Assembly: GCA_902478885.1 (NCBI GenBank)
Contig: CABSMS010000003.1
Span: forward strand, 1 to 48,604
DNA: 48,604 nucleotides
Reading direction: 5' to 3'
Origin: an uncultured Collinsella sp.
GTDB taxonomy: Bacteria; Actinomycetota; Coriobacteriia; Coriobacteriales; Coriobacteriaceae
In this document: positions 38,822 to 47,817 of the stretch, piece by piece
How positions within the stretch are numbered: the first letter of the stretch is position 1
Layout of the letters: each line of letters starts with the position of its first letter
Position numbers and translations under genes: made by a program
Notes under the pieces: model-generated
The model's input: the letters and a program-made list of their open reading frames with translations, nothing else
Told to the model about the DNA's origin: nothing
Database searches by the model: none

Positions 38822-40897
38822 CTAACGCAGATAAGCCTTCGCGTTGCTCAGGCTGTAGGCAATCGTCGAGCCGTTGTGCAGCAGCGACGACGCCTGCGGA
38901 GTAATCATGCCGGTAATACCCAATGCCAACAGCGCCGAGTTGGTGAGCATCACCTTGGAATACGAACTCGTCAGACGGTCGATAAGCCCCTGACTCATGC
39001 GGCGCAGGCGCACGATCGCGGCGAGATCCGTATCGGTCAGGATGATATCGGCGACCTCCTTGGCGATATCGCTTCCACCGCCCATGGCCAGACCCACATC
39101 GGCCAGGCCCAGCGCCGGTGAGTCGTTGACGCCATCGCCCACCATGGCAACGTGGCGCCCCTCGCCCTTAATGCGCTCAACATACGCGTACTTGTCCTCG
39201 GGCAGCAGCTCGGCCTTAAACTCGTCGACGCCTGCCTCGCGCGCAATGCGCTCGGCCGTGCGCTCCGAGTCGCCCGTGAGCATGACCACGTGCTTAACGC
39301 CCAGCGCATGCAGGTCGGCGATGGCCTCGCGGACCCCGGGCTTGAGCGGATCCTCGATACCGAGCACGCCCACAACGGTACCATCGACCGCCAGATACAG
39401 CGGCGACAGGCCCTGCATCTGGGACTCGATTTGCTCCTTAATGTCGGACTCGAGCTGCGCGCCCTCATCGTCGAATACAAAGTGCGCGGAACCGATGATG
39501 GCGCGACGTCCTTCGATGGACGAAGCGATGCCGTGTGCCACGATGTACTCGACGGCAGCATGGCGCTCGCGGTGCTCGAGCCCGCGCTCGCGTGCCGCAT
39601 TGACCACGGCGCGCGCCACCGGATGCGGGAAATGCTCCTCCAAGCAAGCGGAAAGGCGCAGGATCTCGTCCTCGCTCCAGCCATCGGTCGTGAGCACGCA
39701 AGCTAGACGCGGCTGCGCCTCGGTGAGCGTGCCGGTCTTATCAAACACAATGGTGTCGGCCTTGGCAAACGACTCAAAGTACTTGGCGCCCTTGACCATC
39801 ACGCCCATCTTGGCGGCGTCGCTCATGGCAGTCATAACGGCGACGGAACCCGTGAGCTTGAGTGCGCACGAGTAGTCGACCATCAGTGCCGCTGAGGTCT
39901 TGATGAGGCTACGGGTGGTGAGCGCGACAAGGCCCGCGAGCAGGAAGTTCCACGGGACGATCTTGTTGGCGAGGTCTTCCATGTGCGACTGGCCCTCGGA
40001 CTTGAGCGAGTCGGCCGTCTGCACGAGCGAGACGATCGAGCGCAGTTTGGTTTGCGCCGTATTGGCGCGCACACGCACCAAGATGCTGCCGTCTTCCACG
40101 ACGGTGCCGGCGAACACGTCGTCGCCTGCGCTGCGCTCGACGGCCAGCGGCTCGCCGGTCAGGGTCGCTTGGTTGACCATGGCGCTCCCCTGCTCGACCA
40201 CGCCGTCGATGCAGATAGACATGCCGGTGCGCACGGCGACCAAATCGCCGGGCTCGAGCTCGGTCGCAGCAACGCTTACCTCGGTGTCGCCGACGACCTT
40301 TTGCGCCTTGTCGGGCACATCGAGCAGCGAGTTGATGAGCTCGTTTTCGCTCATGGCGCGGGTGTAGTCCTCGAGCAGCTCGCCCACGTTGAGCAGAAAC
40401 ATCGTCTGGCCCGCGGTGTCAACATCACGCTTGACGAACGAGATGCCGATGGCCGAAGCGTCGAGCACGGGAACGGTCAGGCGCGGCTGAGCCAGCTCAT
40501 GAAGGGCGGCACGCAAAAATGCCATGTAACCGGCCACGACAAACACCGCACGCAGAGGCGTCGGCAGGAACCAGCGGCGCGCGTAGTGGGCGCCGATAAG
40601 TGTGGCAAGATCCATGACGAGCTTGTGCTTGCGCGGCTCGAGTTGCATCACGTAGCCCGACTTGGCATCGGCGATAGCTTGAGCATCGAGTGCGCCTAGG
40701 GCGTCGAGCACGCTTGCGCGGCGCGGCTCGTCGTACTCCAGCGCCATCTGGCCAATACGGCCATAAACGCGCACCTTGTGCACGCCGTCGATATCGCCGC
40801 TGAGCTTAAGAAGTGCGTCGAGATCGCTCTCTGGCACAGGACCCGCCAATTGAAGACGGGTCCTGCCAGGGATCTCGCTAATAATCGAGAATCTCAT
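38822..40897 (-). CDS. P1B-type metal-transporting ATPase
   Basis: The 691-residue protein starts MRFSIISEIPGRTRLQL, an HMA-like N-terminal domain. TGEP at 247, the phosphorylation motif DKTGT with Asp386, LTGDS and GDGVNDSPAL identify a P-type ATPase. The membrane metal site reads DYSCALK (Ser343-Cys344-Ala345) in place of the usual CPx/SPC. Related enzymes with relaxed motifs export Mn, Fe or other transition metals; the substrate here is unknown. The DUF6110 gene lies 18 bases upstream, forming a two-gene operon. Confidence 0.88.
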   Translation of the reverse strand: MRFSIISEIPGRTRLQLAGPVPESDLDALLKLSGDIDGVHKVRVYGRIGQMALEYDEPRRASVLDALGALDAQAIADAKSGYVMQLEPRKHKLVMDLATLIGAHYARRWFLPTPLRAVFVVAGYMAFLRAALHELAQPRLTVPVLDASAIGISFVKRDVDTAGQTMFLLNVGELLEDYTRAMSENELINSLLDVPDKAQKVVGDTEVSVAATELEPGDLVAVRTGMSICIDGVVEQGSAMVNQATLTGEPLAVERSAGDDVFAGTVVEDGSILVRVRANTAQTKLRSIVSLVQTADSLKSEGQSHMEDLANKIVPWNFLLAGLVALTTRSLIKTSAALMVDYSCALKLTGSVAVMTAMSDAAKMGVMVKGAKYFESFAKADTIVFDKTGTLTEAQPRLACVLTTDGWSEDEILRLSACLEEHFPHPVARAVVNAARERGLEHRERHAAVEYIVAHGIASSIEGRRAIIGSAHFVFDDEGAQLESDIKEQIESQMQGLSPLYLAVDGTVVGVLGIEDPLKPGVREAIADLHALGVKHVVMLTGDSERTAERIAREAGVDEFKAELLPEDKYAYVERIKGEGRHVAMVGDGVNDSPALGLADVGLAMGGGSDIAKEVADIILTDTDLAAIVRLRRMSQGLIDRLTSSYSKVMLTNSALLALGITGMITPQASSLLHNGSTIAYSLSNAKAYLR

Positions 40898-40915
40898 AAT
40901 TTGTGCCTGAGAGCG

Positions 40916-41161
40916 TTACTCGGCTGCCTCGTCAGCAGCGGCCTCGCTCTGGGTGATGTAAGCAGCCTCGGCAACCATGTCGTCGACATGAGCCTTGGCC
41001 TGCTCGACCATGTCCTGGTAGCAGTTCTTGACGCGCATACCGCACGCGATGCCCTGTACGCAGGCGTTCTTTACCGGAGCGCTGGTGAGCAGCTTGATGC
41101 CGGCCGTACCAAGCAGAAAACCGCCACCGACAAGCAGGGTGTTAAACGTCGACTTCTTCAT
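40916..41161 (-). CDS. DUF6110-like small membrane-associated protein
   Basis: The 81-residue protein has ATG 41161 behind GGGAGAAGCAAC (a longer upstream frame lacks a ribosome site). One N-terminal hydrophobic segment (TLLVGGGFLLGTAGIKLLTS) is followed by a cysteine-containing helix (KNACVQGIACGMRVKNCYQDMVEQAKAHVDDMV) and an acidic tail. Proteins of this type regularly precede P1B ATPases of this subgroup, so it may be a metal-handling partner. Confidence 0.75.
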   Translation of the reverse strand: MKKSTFNTLLVGGGFLLGTAGIKLLTSAPVKNACVQGIACGMRVKNCYQDMVEQAKAHVDDMVAEAAYITQSEAAADEAAE

Positions 41162-41242
41162 GTTGCTTCTCCCTTTTGCCGCACAAGCGCGGCATGGTGC
41201 CTTAGCACCCGAGTTCATTAGTTTGCTCGAGCACGCTTTTGA

Positions 41243-41264
41243 AAATAGTTTAGTATAACTATTT
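41243..41264 (-). promoter_or_regulatory. Palindromic operator over the -10 of the metal ATPase operon
   Basis: AAATAGTT-TAGTAT-AACTATTT is a 22-base near-palindrome covering TATACT (minus strand, 41252-41257), a near-perfect -10 for the DUF6110/ATPase operon. The shape is like DtxR/MntR-family metal-sensor operators. The regulator itself is not in the window. Confidence 0.55.
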
Positions 41265-41311
41265 GGTCAACAATGGCTAACTTTTTGGAAACTATGGGGA
41301 TGAACTCAATA

Positions 41312-41336
41312 TGACAAAGGGATTGTCCCTTTGTCA
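41312..41336. terminator. Perfect inverted repeat after the ABC transporter operon
   Basis: TGACAAAGGGA-TTG-TCCCTTTGTCA gives an 11-bp stem with a 3-base loop, five bases beyond the stop of the second ABC gene. It lacks a T run, so it may act in RNA stability or weak termination. Confidence 0.5.
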
Positions 41337-41341
41337 CATTC

Positions 41342-43099
41342 CTATAGCCGCCAGGCAGCCGCTTCCTTTTGCAGCGCAACCATGCGGGCGAATTCTCCAC
41401 CTGCCGCCTTGAGCTGCGCCGGGGTGCCCTGTTCGGCAACCACTCCATCCTTGAGCACGACAATTTTGTCGGCATTTTCCACCGTGCGCATGCGATGGGC
41501 AATCACGATAACCGTCTTGCCTGCAAGCAGACGGGAGAGTGCCTGCTGTACCACGGTCTCGTTCTCCACGTCCAAGCTCGCCGTCGCCTCGTCCAACAGC
41601 ACGATGGGCGCATCTTTGAGCAGCGCGCGGGCGATAGAGATGCGCTGGCGCTCACCGCCGGACAGCTTGGAGCCGTTCTCGCCGATCATGGTGTCGTAGC
41701 CCTGCGGCATGCGGTTCACGAACTCGTCGCAGTTGGCGGCACGCGCGGCCGCAAGCACTTCCTCATCGGTGGCATCACGACGCCCGAGGCGGATGTTTCC
41801 CATCACCGTGTCGTCAAAGAGCAGCACGTCTTGGAACACGATGGCGTAATCACGCAGCAGCACCTCGGGATCGACGCTCGTAACATCCACGCCACCCACG
41901 GTGACCGTGCCATCGGTGGCATCCCAAAAGCGCGCGGCCAGGCGGCTCACCGTAGACTTACCGGAACCCGAAGGACCGACTAGTGCCGTGACCTCGCCTT
42001 CCTTAGCGGTAAAGCTCACATCGGTAAGAACTTTCTCGCCGGCGCGTCCGTCCTCGCCCGCACCATAGCCAAATGCCACGTGATCGAACACCACATCGTG
42101 GCCCACGGGCTCAAATTTCTCGCTGCCCCGCGCCACAGGCTCTTCCATGATGGAACGCATGCGCTTGGCAGACGACTCGGCGGCAAACAGCTCGGACATT
42201 AACATTAACGCCTGGTCAAAGGGTGCATAGATACGGCTCACCATAAGCAGGAAGGCAAACATCACCAAAAAGTCGACCTGCCCGGAGGCGACCATCGCGG
42301 CGCCCGTGACCAGCGTGGTGGCAATGCCCAGACGTAGGATGACAAAGGCGGAGTTGACCAAAAGCCCGTTAGCGAGCTCACCCTTGGTGGTCTCGCGCTC
42401 TTCGGCATCGATCACGGCGTTGAGTCCCTCAAGATAATGGGCCTCCTGGTTGGTGGCACGGATCTCGCGAACGCAGTCGAGCGTCTCTTGAATCGCCTCG
42501 GTAACCTTGACCTTCTCGGCACGCACGCGATCGAACACTGGAGTCATGGGACCGCGTGTCAGATACAGCACCGCAAAGGCCACAGGCACGCTCCAAAACG
42601 CCGCGATCGCCAGCTGCCAGCAAAAGAACAGCGACGCCACGAACACAATGGCGCTTGCGATGATGGCGCCCCAAAGCTCTCCCAGCACGTGGCTGTAGGC
42701 GTGCTCCATGGCCTGGACGTCGCCCATGATGGTCTCGGTTAAATCGGCCAGATCACGACGACCAAAAAACGACAGCGGCAGTTTGCGCAAGCGCTCGGCA
42801 ATCTCCATACGCTGCTTGCCGCACTCCTCGTAAAAGATACAGTAGGTGTAGTAATACTGCTGCCAGTTAGAGGCAAAGAGCAATACGAAAAAGACCAGGA
42901 GGCCGCCCACGATCGGCAGGGCATCCGGCAGGTCAGCCCCGCTGGCGAGATGCTCGACAAAGCCGGCCATAACCAGGAATAAAAAGCCCATGCCGGCCAT
43001 GGTAATGAGATTGGTGAGCGTGGTCCAGAAAATGCCGCGTTTTACGCCTGCGACGCCTTTATCGGATAGGAAATACTTCTTTTGGAACGAGGCGAACAT
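41342..43099 (-). CDS. ABC exporter half-transporter (permease and ATPase), subunit 2
   Basis: The 585-residue protein combines six N-terminal membrane helices (about residues 20-310) with a C-terminal ATPase. The ATPase has Walker A GPSGSGKST, signature LSGGERQR, Walker B IVLLDEATASLD and H-loop IAHRM. It directly follows the other half-transporter with no gap, so the two should form a heterodimer. With the divergent AraC gene the arrangement resembles siderophore-type IrtAB/YbtPQ loci; the substrate is unproven. Confidence 0.9.
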   Translation of the reverse strand: MFASFQKKYFLSDKGVAGVKRGIFWTTLTNLITMAGMGFLFLVMAGFVEHLASGADLPDALPIVGGLLVFFVLLFASNWQQYYYTYCIFYEECGKQRMEIAERLRKLPLSFFGRRDLADLTETIMGDVQAMEHAYSHVLGELWGAIIASAIVFVASLFFCWQLAIAAFWSVPVAFAVLYLTRGPMTPVFDRVRAEKVKVTEAIQETLDCVREIRATNQEAHYLEGLNAVIDAEERETTKGELANGLLVNSAFVILRLGIATTLVTGAAMVASGQVDFLVMFAFLLMVSRIYAPFDQALMLMSELFAAESSAKRMRSIMEEPVARGSEKFEPVGHDVVFDHVAFGYGAGEDGRAGEKVLTDVSFTAKEGEVTALVGPSGSGKSTVSRLAARFWDATDGTVTVGGVDVTSVDPEVLLRDYAIVFQDVLLFDDTVMGNIRLGRRDATDEEVLAAARAANCDEFVNRMPQGYDTMIGENGSKLSGGERQRISIARALLKDAPIVLLDEATASLDVENETVVQQALSRLLAGKTVIVIAHRMRTVENADKIVVLKDGVVAEQGTPAQLKAAGGEFARMVALQKEAAAWRL

Positions 43100-44926
43100 T
43101 TAGGCCTCGCCTCCCTTCGTGACGGCGGCATCCGTGGTCGCTGCAGTGATTTTCCAGCTCGCGGCCTGTTCGTATTCGGCCCACATCTTGGCATACAGAC
43201 CGTTTTGGGACAGCAATTCGGCATGGGTACCCGATTCCTGCACGCTGCCTTGGTTGAGCACCACGATTTGGTCTGCGCCCACTACAGTCGAGAGTCGGTG
43301 CGCAATCATAATGACCGTGCGACCCGCCGCCAACTTGCTAAAGGCGCGCTGGATGAGTGCCTCGTTCTCGGGATCGGCAAACGCCGTGGCCTCATCGAGT
43401 ACCACGATAGGCGCGTCTTTAAGGATCGCGCGGGCGAGTGCCACGCGCTGGACCTCGCCGCCCGAAAGATATGCTCCGCCGGCACCGAGCATGGTATTGA
43501 TGCCCTGTGGGAGCTTGGCCACAATGTCGTCGCACTGAGCTGCGGAGAGGGCCGCACGCACTTCGTCGTCAGTGGCCGTAGGCTTGGAGGCGCGCACATT
43601 ATCGGCAAGTGTTTGCCGGAACAGCTGGTTAGTCTGGAACACGAAAGCGACCTGGTCCATAAGCTCGTGCGGATCCATATCGCAAACGTCCACACCGCCT
43701 ACAAGCACTCGGCCCGAAGAGACATCCCAAAAACGAGGAATCAGGCTTGCGCAGGTTGACTTGCCGCCGCCCGAAGGACCCACTAGGGCGAGGGTGCTAC
43801 CAGCGGGAACACTGAAACTTACATGGCTAACGGCAGGTGCTTCGGCACCCTCGTACGTAAAGCTTACGTCCTCAAATCGCACTTCGCCGCCGGCAGGGTG
43901 CTTGAGTTGGGCGGGCACGGAGAGCTGCTTGGAATCCATGATACTTCGAATACGAGCCAGCGAATCGGCACTCATCTGAGAGGCCTCGCCCACAAACATG
44001 AGCTTGGTCAGGGCCGTCGGTACCACGGCCGAAAATATCGCGTAAAACGTGAAGTTGGCCATAAAATGTGCGAAGTCCGTCTCGCCCGGCGCCAACAGCA
44101 ACGCCACGGGCAACAGGAATGCCACAAGACCATTGAGCGCGGTAAGGTTGAGTACCTGCGGACCTCGGCAGAACGTGCCCGCATAGTTTTGTGCCATGTC
44201 GGCGTATTCGGCGATCGCATCGTGGAAAGCCTTAAAGGAGTAGACCGTCTGCTGAAACACCTTGACCACGGGAATACCGCGTACGTATTCGGTGCCGGTC
44301 TTGTTCATCTTGACCAGCGCTCCCATGTAGGCCTTCATGAACTCGGCGCCTTTGCCGCTCATCATGGTGGCCATGGCGCCAAACGAAATGGCCACCGAGA
44401 TGAGGCATGCCGCGCCCAAGCGCCAATCGAGGGCGAAAAGCAATACGAGCAGGCCCACGACCATGGCGGCGGCGCCTGCGATATCGGGCAGCATGTGTGC
44501 GAGCAAAGTCTCGGTGGAGGCGGCACATCCGTCTACAACACGACGCAGCTCACCGGTGGCGTGCGTGTCAAAGTAGCCAAGCGGCAGCTTAAGCAGGTGC
44601 TCGCTCGTAGTCTTGCGGATATTGGACGCACAGCGAAACGCGGACAGATGCGTGCACATGAGCCCCACGAAATAAGCTACGATGCTTGCCAGGGCAAAAC
44701 CCACGGCCCACCAGCCATACATCGCGATGTCGCAGGCTTCGCTCCAGTTAGGCGCCACGGCGATCAGATCGCGCGCGACAAGCCAAATGCACACGTACGG
44801 GCCAAAGCTCAGCAGCTGCGAGAGCGCCGAGAGCGCCATGCCCAAATACGTTAGGAATTTGCGGTCACCGGCATACGCGAGCAACTCGCCGATGCCTCCA
44901 CCTTCCCTTTTTGATCCCTTTGCCAT
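43100..44926 (-). CDS. ABC exporter half-transporter (permease and ATPase), subunit 1
   Basis: The 608-residue protein has ATG 44926 behind AGAAAGGAATCTC. It has an exporter membrane domain (about residues 20-310) followed by an ATPase with Walker A GPSGGGKST, signature LSGGEVQR, Walker B IVVLDEATAFADPENE and H-loop IAHRLS. The Walker B region ends in FADPE rather than SLD, common in the YbtQ/IrtA-like group. It pairs with the downstream half-transporter and is divergent from the AraC-type regulator. Confidence 0.9.
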   Translation of the reverse strand: MAKGSKREGGGIGELLAYAGDRKFLTYLGMALSALSQLLSFGPYVCIWLVARDLIAVAPNWSEACDIAMYGWWAVGFALASIVAYFVGLMCTHLSAFRCASNIRKTTSEHLLKLPLGYFDTHATGELRRVVDGCAASTETLLAHMLPDIAGAAAMVVGLLVLLFALDWRLGAACLISVAISFGAMATMMSGKGAEFMKAYMGALVKMNKTGTEYVRGIPVVKVFQQTVYSFKAFHDAIAEYADMAQNYAGTFCRGPQVLNLTALNGLVAFLLPVALLLAPGETDFAHFMANFTFYAIFSAVVPTALTKLMFVGEASQMSADSLARIRSIMDSKQLSVPAQLKHPAGGEVRFEDVSFTYEGAEAPAVSHVSFSVPAGSTLALVGPSGGGKSTCASLIPRFWDVSSGRVLVGGVDVCDMDPHELMDQVAFVFQTNQLFRQTLADNVRASKPTATDDEVRAALSAAQCDDIVAKLPQGINTMLGAGGAYLSGGEVQRVALARAILKDAPIVVLDEATAFADPENEALIQRAFSKLAAGRTVIMIAHRLSTVVGADQIVVLNQGSVQESGTHAELLSQNGLYAKMWAEYEQAASWKITAATTDAAVTKGGEA

Positions 44927-44945
44927 GAGATTCCTTTCTAACGGC

Positions 44946-44966
44946 TTGAGAGTTAACCGTTCTCAA
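44946..44966. promoter_or_regulatory. Inverted repeat between the ABC operon and the AraC gene
   Basis: TTGAGA-N9-TCTCAA sits 20 bases before the first ABC gene and about 75 before the AraC gene. It is a candidate operator for control of the divergent genes. Clear promoter hexamers could not be assigned. Confidence 0.45.
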
Positions 44967-45040
44967 CTTATCATTGATATGTTAGCCAAGGCACACAATC
45001 GAGCCAGGCGTGGACGTTTTCGCAAAGGAAGGGGACGCTT

Positions 45041-46045
45041 TTGAAAATGCATCGGGCTGCGACCGACATAACTGAGCTCTACGCACCACAGTTTGAGCAG
45101 TTTGGCCTGGAGCTTTCCGGCAAGGGCGCTGTCTTTACCGGCGAGGTGGCAAACGATCGGGCGCACGGACGCGCATGGATCATGCCTCTCTCCCCTGCCT
45201 GCATTGTCATGGAGCATTTCATCACCCCGACGCACGATATGTACCTGGCCGAATACACACCCGAGCCGTACGCCTGCGTGAGCGAAGTCAGCGCGCCCAC
45301 ACTTACATGCATGCCCGAGACTGGCATAACGCCCGCGAACCTCAAACCATCGCATGGACCGTGGCCAAACAATGCCGTTTGCAGCTTTATCCAAGATAGC
45401 TGTGGCGAGGAATTAAGCCCGCTGTTTGCGGGGGAACTTTATCACTCGCGCTCGGTGCTCTTTTTGCCTGGATATTTTGACGAACTGGAGCACCGCTATC
45501 CCACCGAGTTCGCGGGAATCTTTGAGGCGTTTGCCGAGCCATGGCACGAGGAAGCGACGTCTGCCATCTATCACACGCTGCGCCGGATTAACGAGGACCG
45601 TGCCCAAACCGTAGGCGGACACGTCTATATGCAGGGCATCGTGGAGACCATGGTCGCGGAGCTCGCCTGTTCGCGCGCGGCCCACAAGCAGGCGCGGCAG
45701 GCGGCAGACACACGCGTCAGCATAACCATGGCCGAAGAAGCAACGGCAATGATTGAGCGCACGCTCGACAAAGGCGGACATGTGGGTATCAACGAGGTGG
45801 CCGAGAGGCTCTACACAAGCCGCTCCAAACTATGCGCCACCTTTAAGGCCCAAACCGGCGAGTCCCTGGGCGCCTACATTCGCAGACGCCGTATGGAGCG
45901 AGCGCAGGACCTTTTGGCAGATAGCGCGCTCACGATAGCGCAGGTGGCAGAGCGTCTAGGCTACCCTCAGCAGGCCGCCTTCGCCCAAGCCTTCAAGCAA
46001 TACACCGGCATGACACCCACGGCTTGGCGAAGCAAGCATCGCTAA
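45041..46045 (+). CDS. AraC-family transcriptional regulator
   Basis: The 334-residue frame starts with TTG 45041 behind GGAAGGGG (ATG 45047 is the alternative). The N-terminal 220 residues are a ligand-sensing domain of no recognised subclass. Residues about 235-334 hold the two helix-turn-helix motifs of AraC proteins (GINEVAERLYTSRSKLCATFKAQTGESLGAYIRRRRMERAQDLL and TIAQVAERLGYPQQAAFAQAFKQYTGMTPTAWR). It is divergent from the ABC pair and is the likely activator of it, as in siderophore systems. Confidence 0.9.
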   Translation: MKMHRAATDITELYAPQFEQFGLELSGKGAVFTGEVANDRAHGRAWIMPLSPACIVMEHFITPTHDMYLAEYTPEPYACVSEVSAPTLTCMPETGITPANLKPSHGPWPNNAVCSFIQDSCGEELSPLFAGELYHSRSVLFLPGYFDELEHRYPTEFAGIFEAFAEPWHEEATSAIYHTLRRINEDRAQTVGGHVYMQGIVETMVAELACSRAAHKQARQAADTRVSITMAEEATAMIERTLDKGGHVGINEVAERLYTSRSKLCATFKAQTGESLGAYIRRRRMERAQDLLADSALTIAQVAERLGYPQQAAFAQAFKQYTGMTPTAWRSKHR

Positions 46046-46109
46046 GGCCCAAGCTCCCTGGCCGTAACGGAGCGATTAATTAGCCGCCGCCCGTCAGCTC
46101 ACCCGGGAT

Positions 46110-47474
46110 CTAAACGTCAAGATGCGCACAATCAAGCGCCTTTTTGATAAGAGGGACAGATCGATCAGCCAAATACAACGGAATGTTGAGCACCCCGTCG
46201 TCGAGCTTTAGGTTCTTAAGTGAGTAGCGGACCCTCAATGGAGTCGTCTCCGCATGCTTGTCGGCATAGTACTTAAGGCTCTTGGAATGAACGACCTCTC
46301 CCGATTTGACCTCGACGGGAACGATTTCGTTTCCGACCTGAATCAAAAAATCGACTTCGTGCTTCGGCTTCTCGTTTGTCCAATAACGCGGAGCAGCATC
46401 TAACTGTGAAAGTAATGCCTGAAGCACATAGTTCTCGGCGAACGAACCTTTGAACTCCGAAAATAGCGCATCCGAGATGGCAAAAGCGGACGCATCCAGC
46501 CTTGCCATGCGGCGCAGCAAGCCGACATCAAGACAGTAGACTTTAAATGCCTTGAGGTCATCGTACGCAGAGAGCGGCACACCACCGGCAGCATTAAGGC
46601 GAACCGCCGTGATGAGCCCAGCATCGGCAAGCCATTCCAGAGCATCCTCGTATTCTCGAGCACGAGCCCCCTCGCGCACCGCACCCCAAACGAACTTTTT
46701 GTTCTCGCGCGCCAACTGAGCTGGAATCGAGTTCCATATTTGCGAAAGCTTGGCGAACTGCGCACGGCCACCATGCTTGGCAAAATCGCGCTCGTAGGAA
46801 TCCAAGAGATCAGACAACACCTTATCGACCTGAACGATATCGCCCGTCTCCACCCACCGGCCAAGAGCCTCTGGCATGCCGCCGCATGCAAAATAACGAC
46901 GAAGATGCTCGACGAGACGGACATGGAAGAAATCGGGCACTGTCTCGATCTGATCCAGGCCGCCAAGGTATTCGTCGTAGTTTGCAGCGCCCTCGGCTTT
47001 CAGAAACTCGGAAAAGCTCATGGGGCGCATCTCCATGAACTCGACCTTTCCCACCGGAAAAGCGCTGGTCTCACGGGACAAGCGAACGCCCAACAAAGAC
47101 CCTGCGCATGCGACGTGATACTCGGGGGCCTCGTCACAGAAGTATTTAAGGGCGCCGACTGCAGAAGGACAATCCTGGATCTCATCAATAATAAGCAGCG
47201 TTTCGCCGGGCTCGATAGGCTGTCCAAGTGCCAGGGAAAGATTTGAGATGATCCGTCGAGGATCGCGCGTACCTTCGAAAAACTGAGCGTACTCGCTCTG
47301 TACCCCAGGTGACGGCTCCTCGAGCGTCAGATACACAAAATTGCGGTACGAGGTTCGACCGAACTCCTTAAGCGCCCACGTCTTTCCAACCTGGCGCGCC
47401 CCCTTAAGGATAAGCGGCTTACGATATTCTGACGCTTTCCAAGCGTTAAGCTTGGCAATGATATCTCGCTGCAT
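46110..47474 (-). CDS. AAA ATPase with DUF4143 C-terminal domain
   Basis: The 454-residue protein has ATG 47474 behind CGGGAGGTTCGGCC. The N-terminal AAA domain has Walker A GARQVGKT (about residues 25-32) and Walker B LLIIDEIQDCPSA (about 94-106). The C-terminal DUF4143 domain has a nuclease-like PKHEVDFLIQ...VPVEVKSGE motif (D-x-n-E-x-K of the PD-(D/E)XK fold). Such proteins are common in gut bacteria; roles in defence or stress are suspected but not established. Confidence 0.88.
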   Translation of the reverse strand: MQRDIIAKLNAWKASEYRKPLILKGARQVGKTWALKEFGRTSYRNFVYLTLEEPSPGVQSEYAQFFEGTRDPRRIISNLSLALGQPIEPGETLLIIDEIQDCPSAVGALKYFCDEAPEYHVACAGSLLGVRLSRETSAFPVGKVEFMEMRPMSFSEFLKAEGAANYDEYLGGLDQIETVPDFFHVRLVEHLRRYFACGGMPEALGRWVETGDIVQVDKVLSDLLDSYERDFAKHGGRAQFAKLSQIWNSIPAQLARENKKFVWGAVREGARAREYEDALEWLADAGLITAVRLNAAGGVPLSAYDDLKAFKVYCLDVGLLRRMARLDASAFAISDALFSEFKGSFAENYVLQALLSQLDAAPRYWTNEKPKHEVDFLIQVGNEIVPVEVKSGEVVHSKSLKYYADKHAETTPLRVRYSLKNLKLDDGVLNIPLYLADRSVPLIKKALDCAHLDV

Positions 47475-47496
47475 GGCCGAACCTCCCGCAAAGAAT

Positions 47497-47565
47497 CTTC
47501 CGTAAACGTGATATTTCCCACATTTTACCCTAGGTAAAACGTGACATTTATCACATTTACGGAAG
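47497..47565. promoter_or_regulatory. Nested palindromes upstream of the AAA/DUF4143 gene
   Basis: Outer arms: CTTCCGTAAACGTGATA (47497-47513) and TATCACATTTACGGAAG (47549-47565), 16 of 17 complementary. Inner arms: CACATTTTACC (47519-47529) and GGTAAAACGTG (47533-47543), 10 of 11. It begins 23 bases before the ATG. Probably a multi-site operator overlapping the promoter. Confidence 0.65.
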
Positions 47566-47609
47566 TTTTAAGCTCATTTCGCCACACTTTCATCACATTC
47601 AAAAGGCGG

Positions 47610-47630
47610 AGGCGCATTTTGCGCCTCCGT
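47610..47630. terminator. Hairpin GGAGGCGCA/TGCGCCTCC
   Basis: A perfect 9-bp stem with a TTT centre lies in the gap between gatB and the AAA gene, with A-rich flank on one side only. It is a possible terminator for transcription leaving gatB on the minus strand. Confidence 0.45.
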
Positions 47631-47678
47631 CACCATCTTTCCTATCAGCCCGCCTGACCCGAACGGCCGAGTCGTCAC

Positions 47679-47814
47679 GGAACCGAGGGGCCGAGCGCAG
47701 GGCCTTGCCTCTCAATGAGTTCCGCACGAACAGGAGGCGCCAGTGGCGCCTCCGTCGTGAGTCAGGACTGTCCGAAATTGAGAGGCAAGGCCCTGCGCCC
47801 GGCCCCTCGGTTCC
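47679..47814. repeat. 38-base inverted repeat downstream of gatB (MITE-like)
   Basis: Arm 47679-47716 and arm 47777-47814 are complementary over 38 bases with one mismatch. The 60-base centre contains a second palindrome (GGAGGCGCC/GGCGCCTCC, 47732-47752). It starts three bases after the gatB stop. It could be a miniature element or a very large transcription-end hairpin; no target-site duplication is evident. Confidence 0.8.
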
Positions 47815-47817
47815 CGC

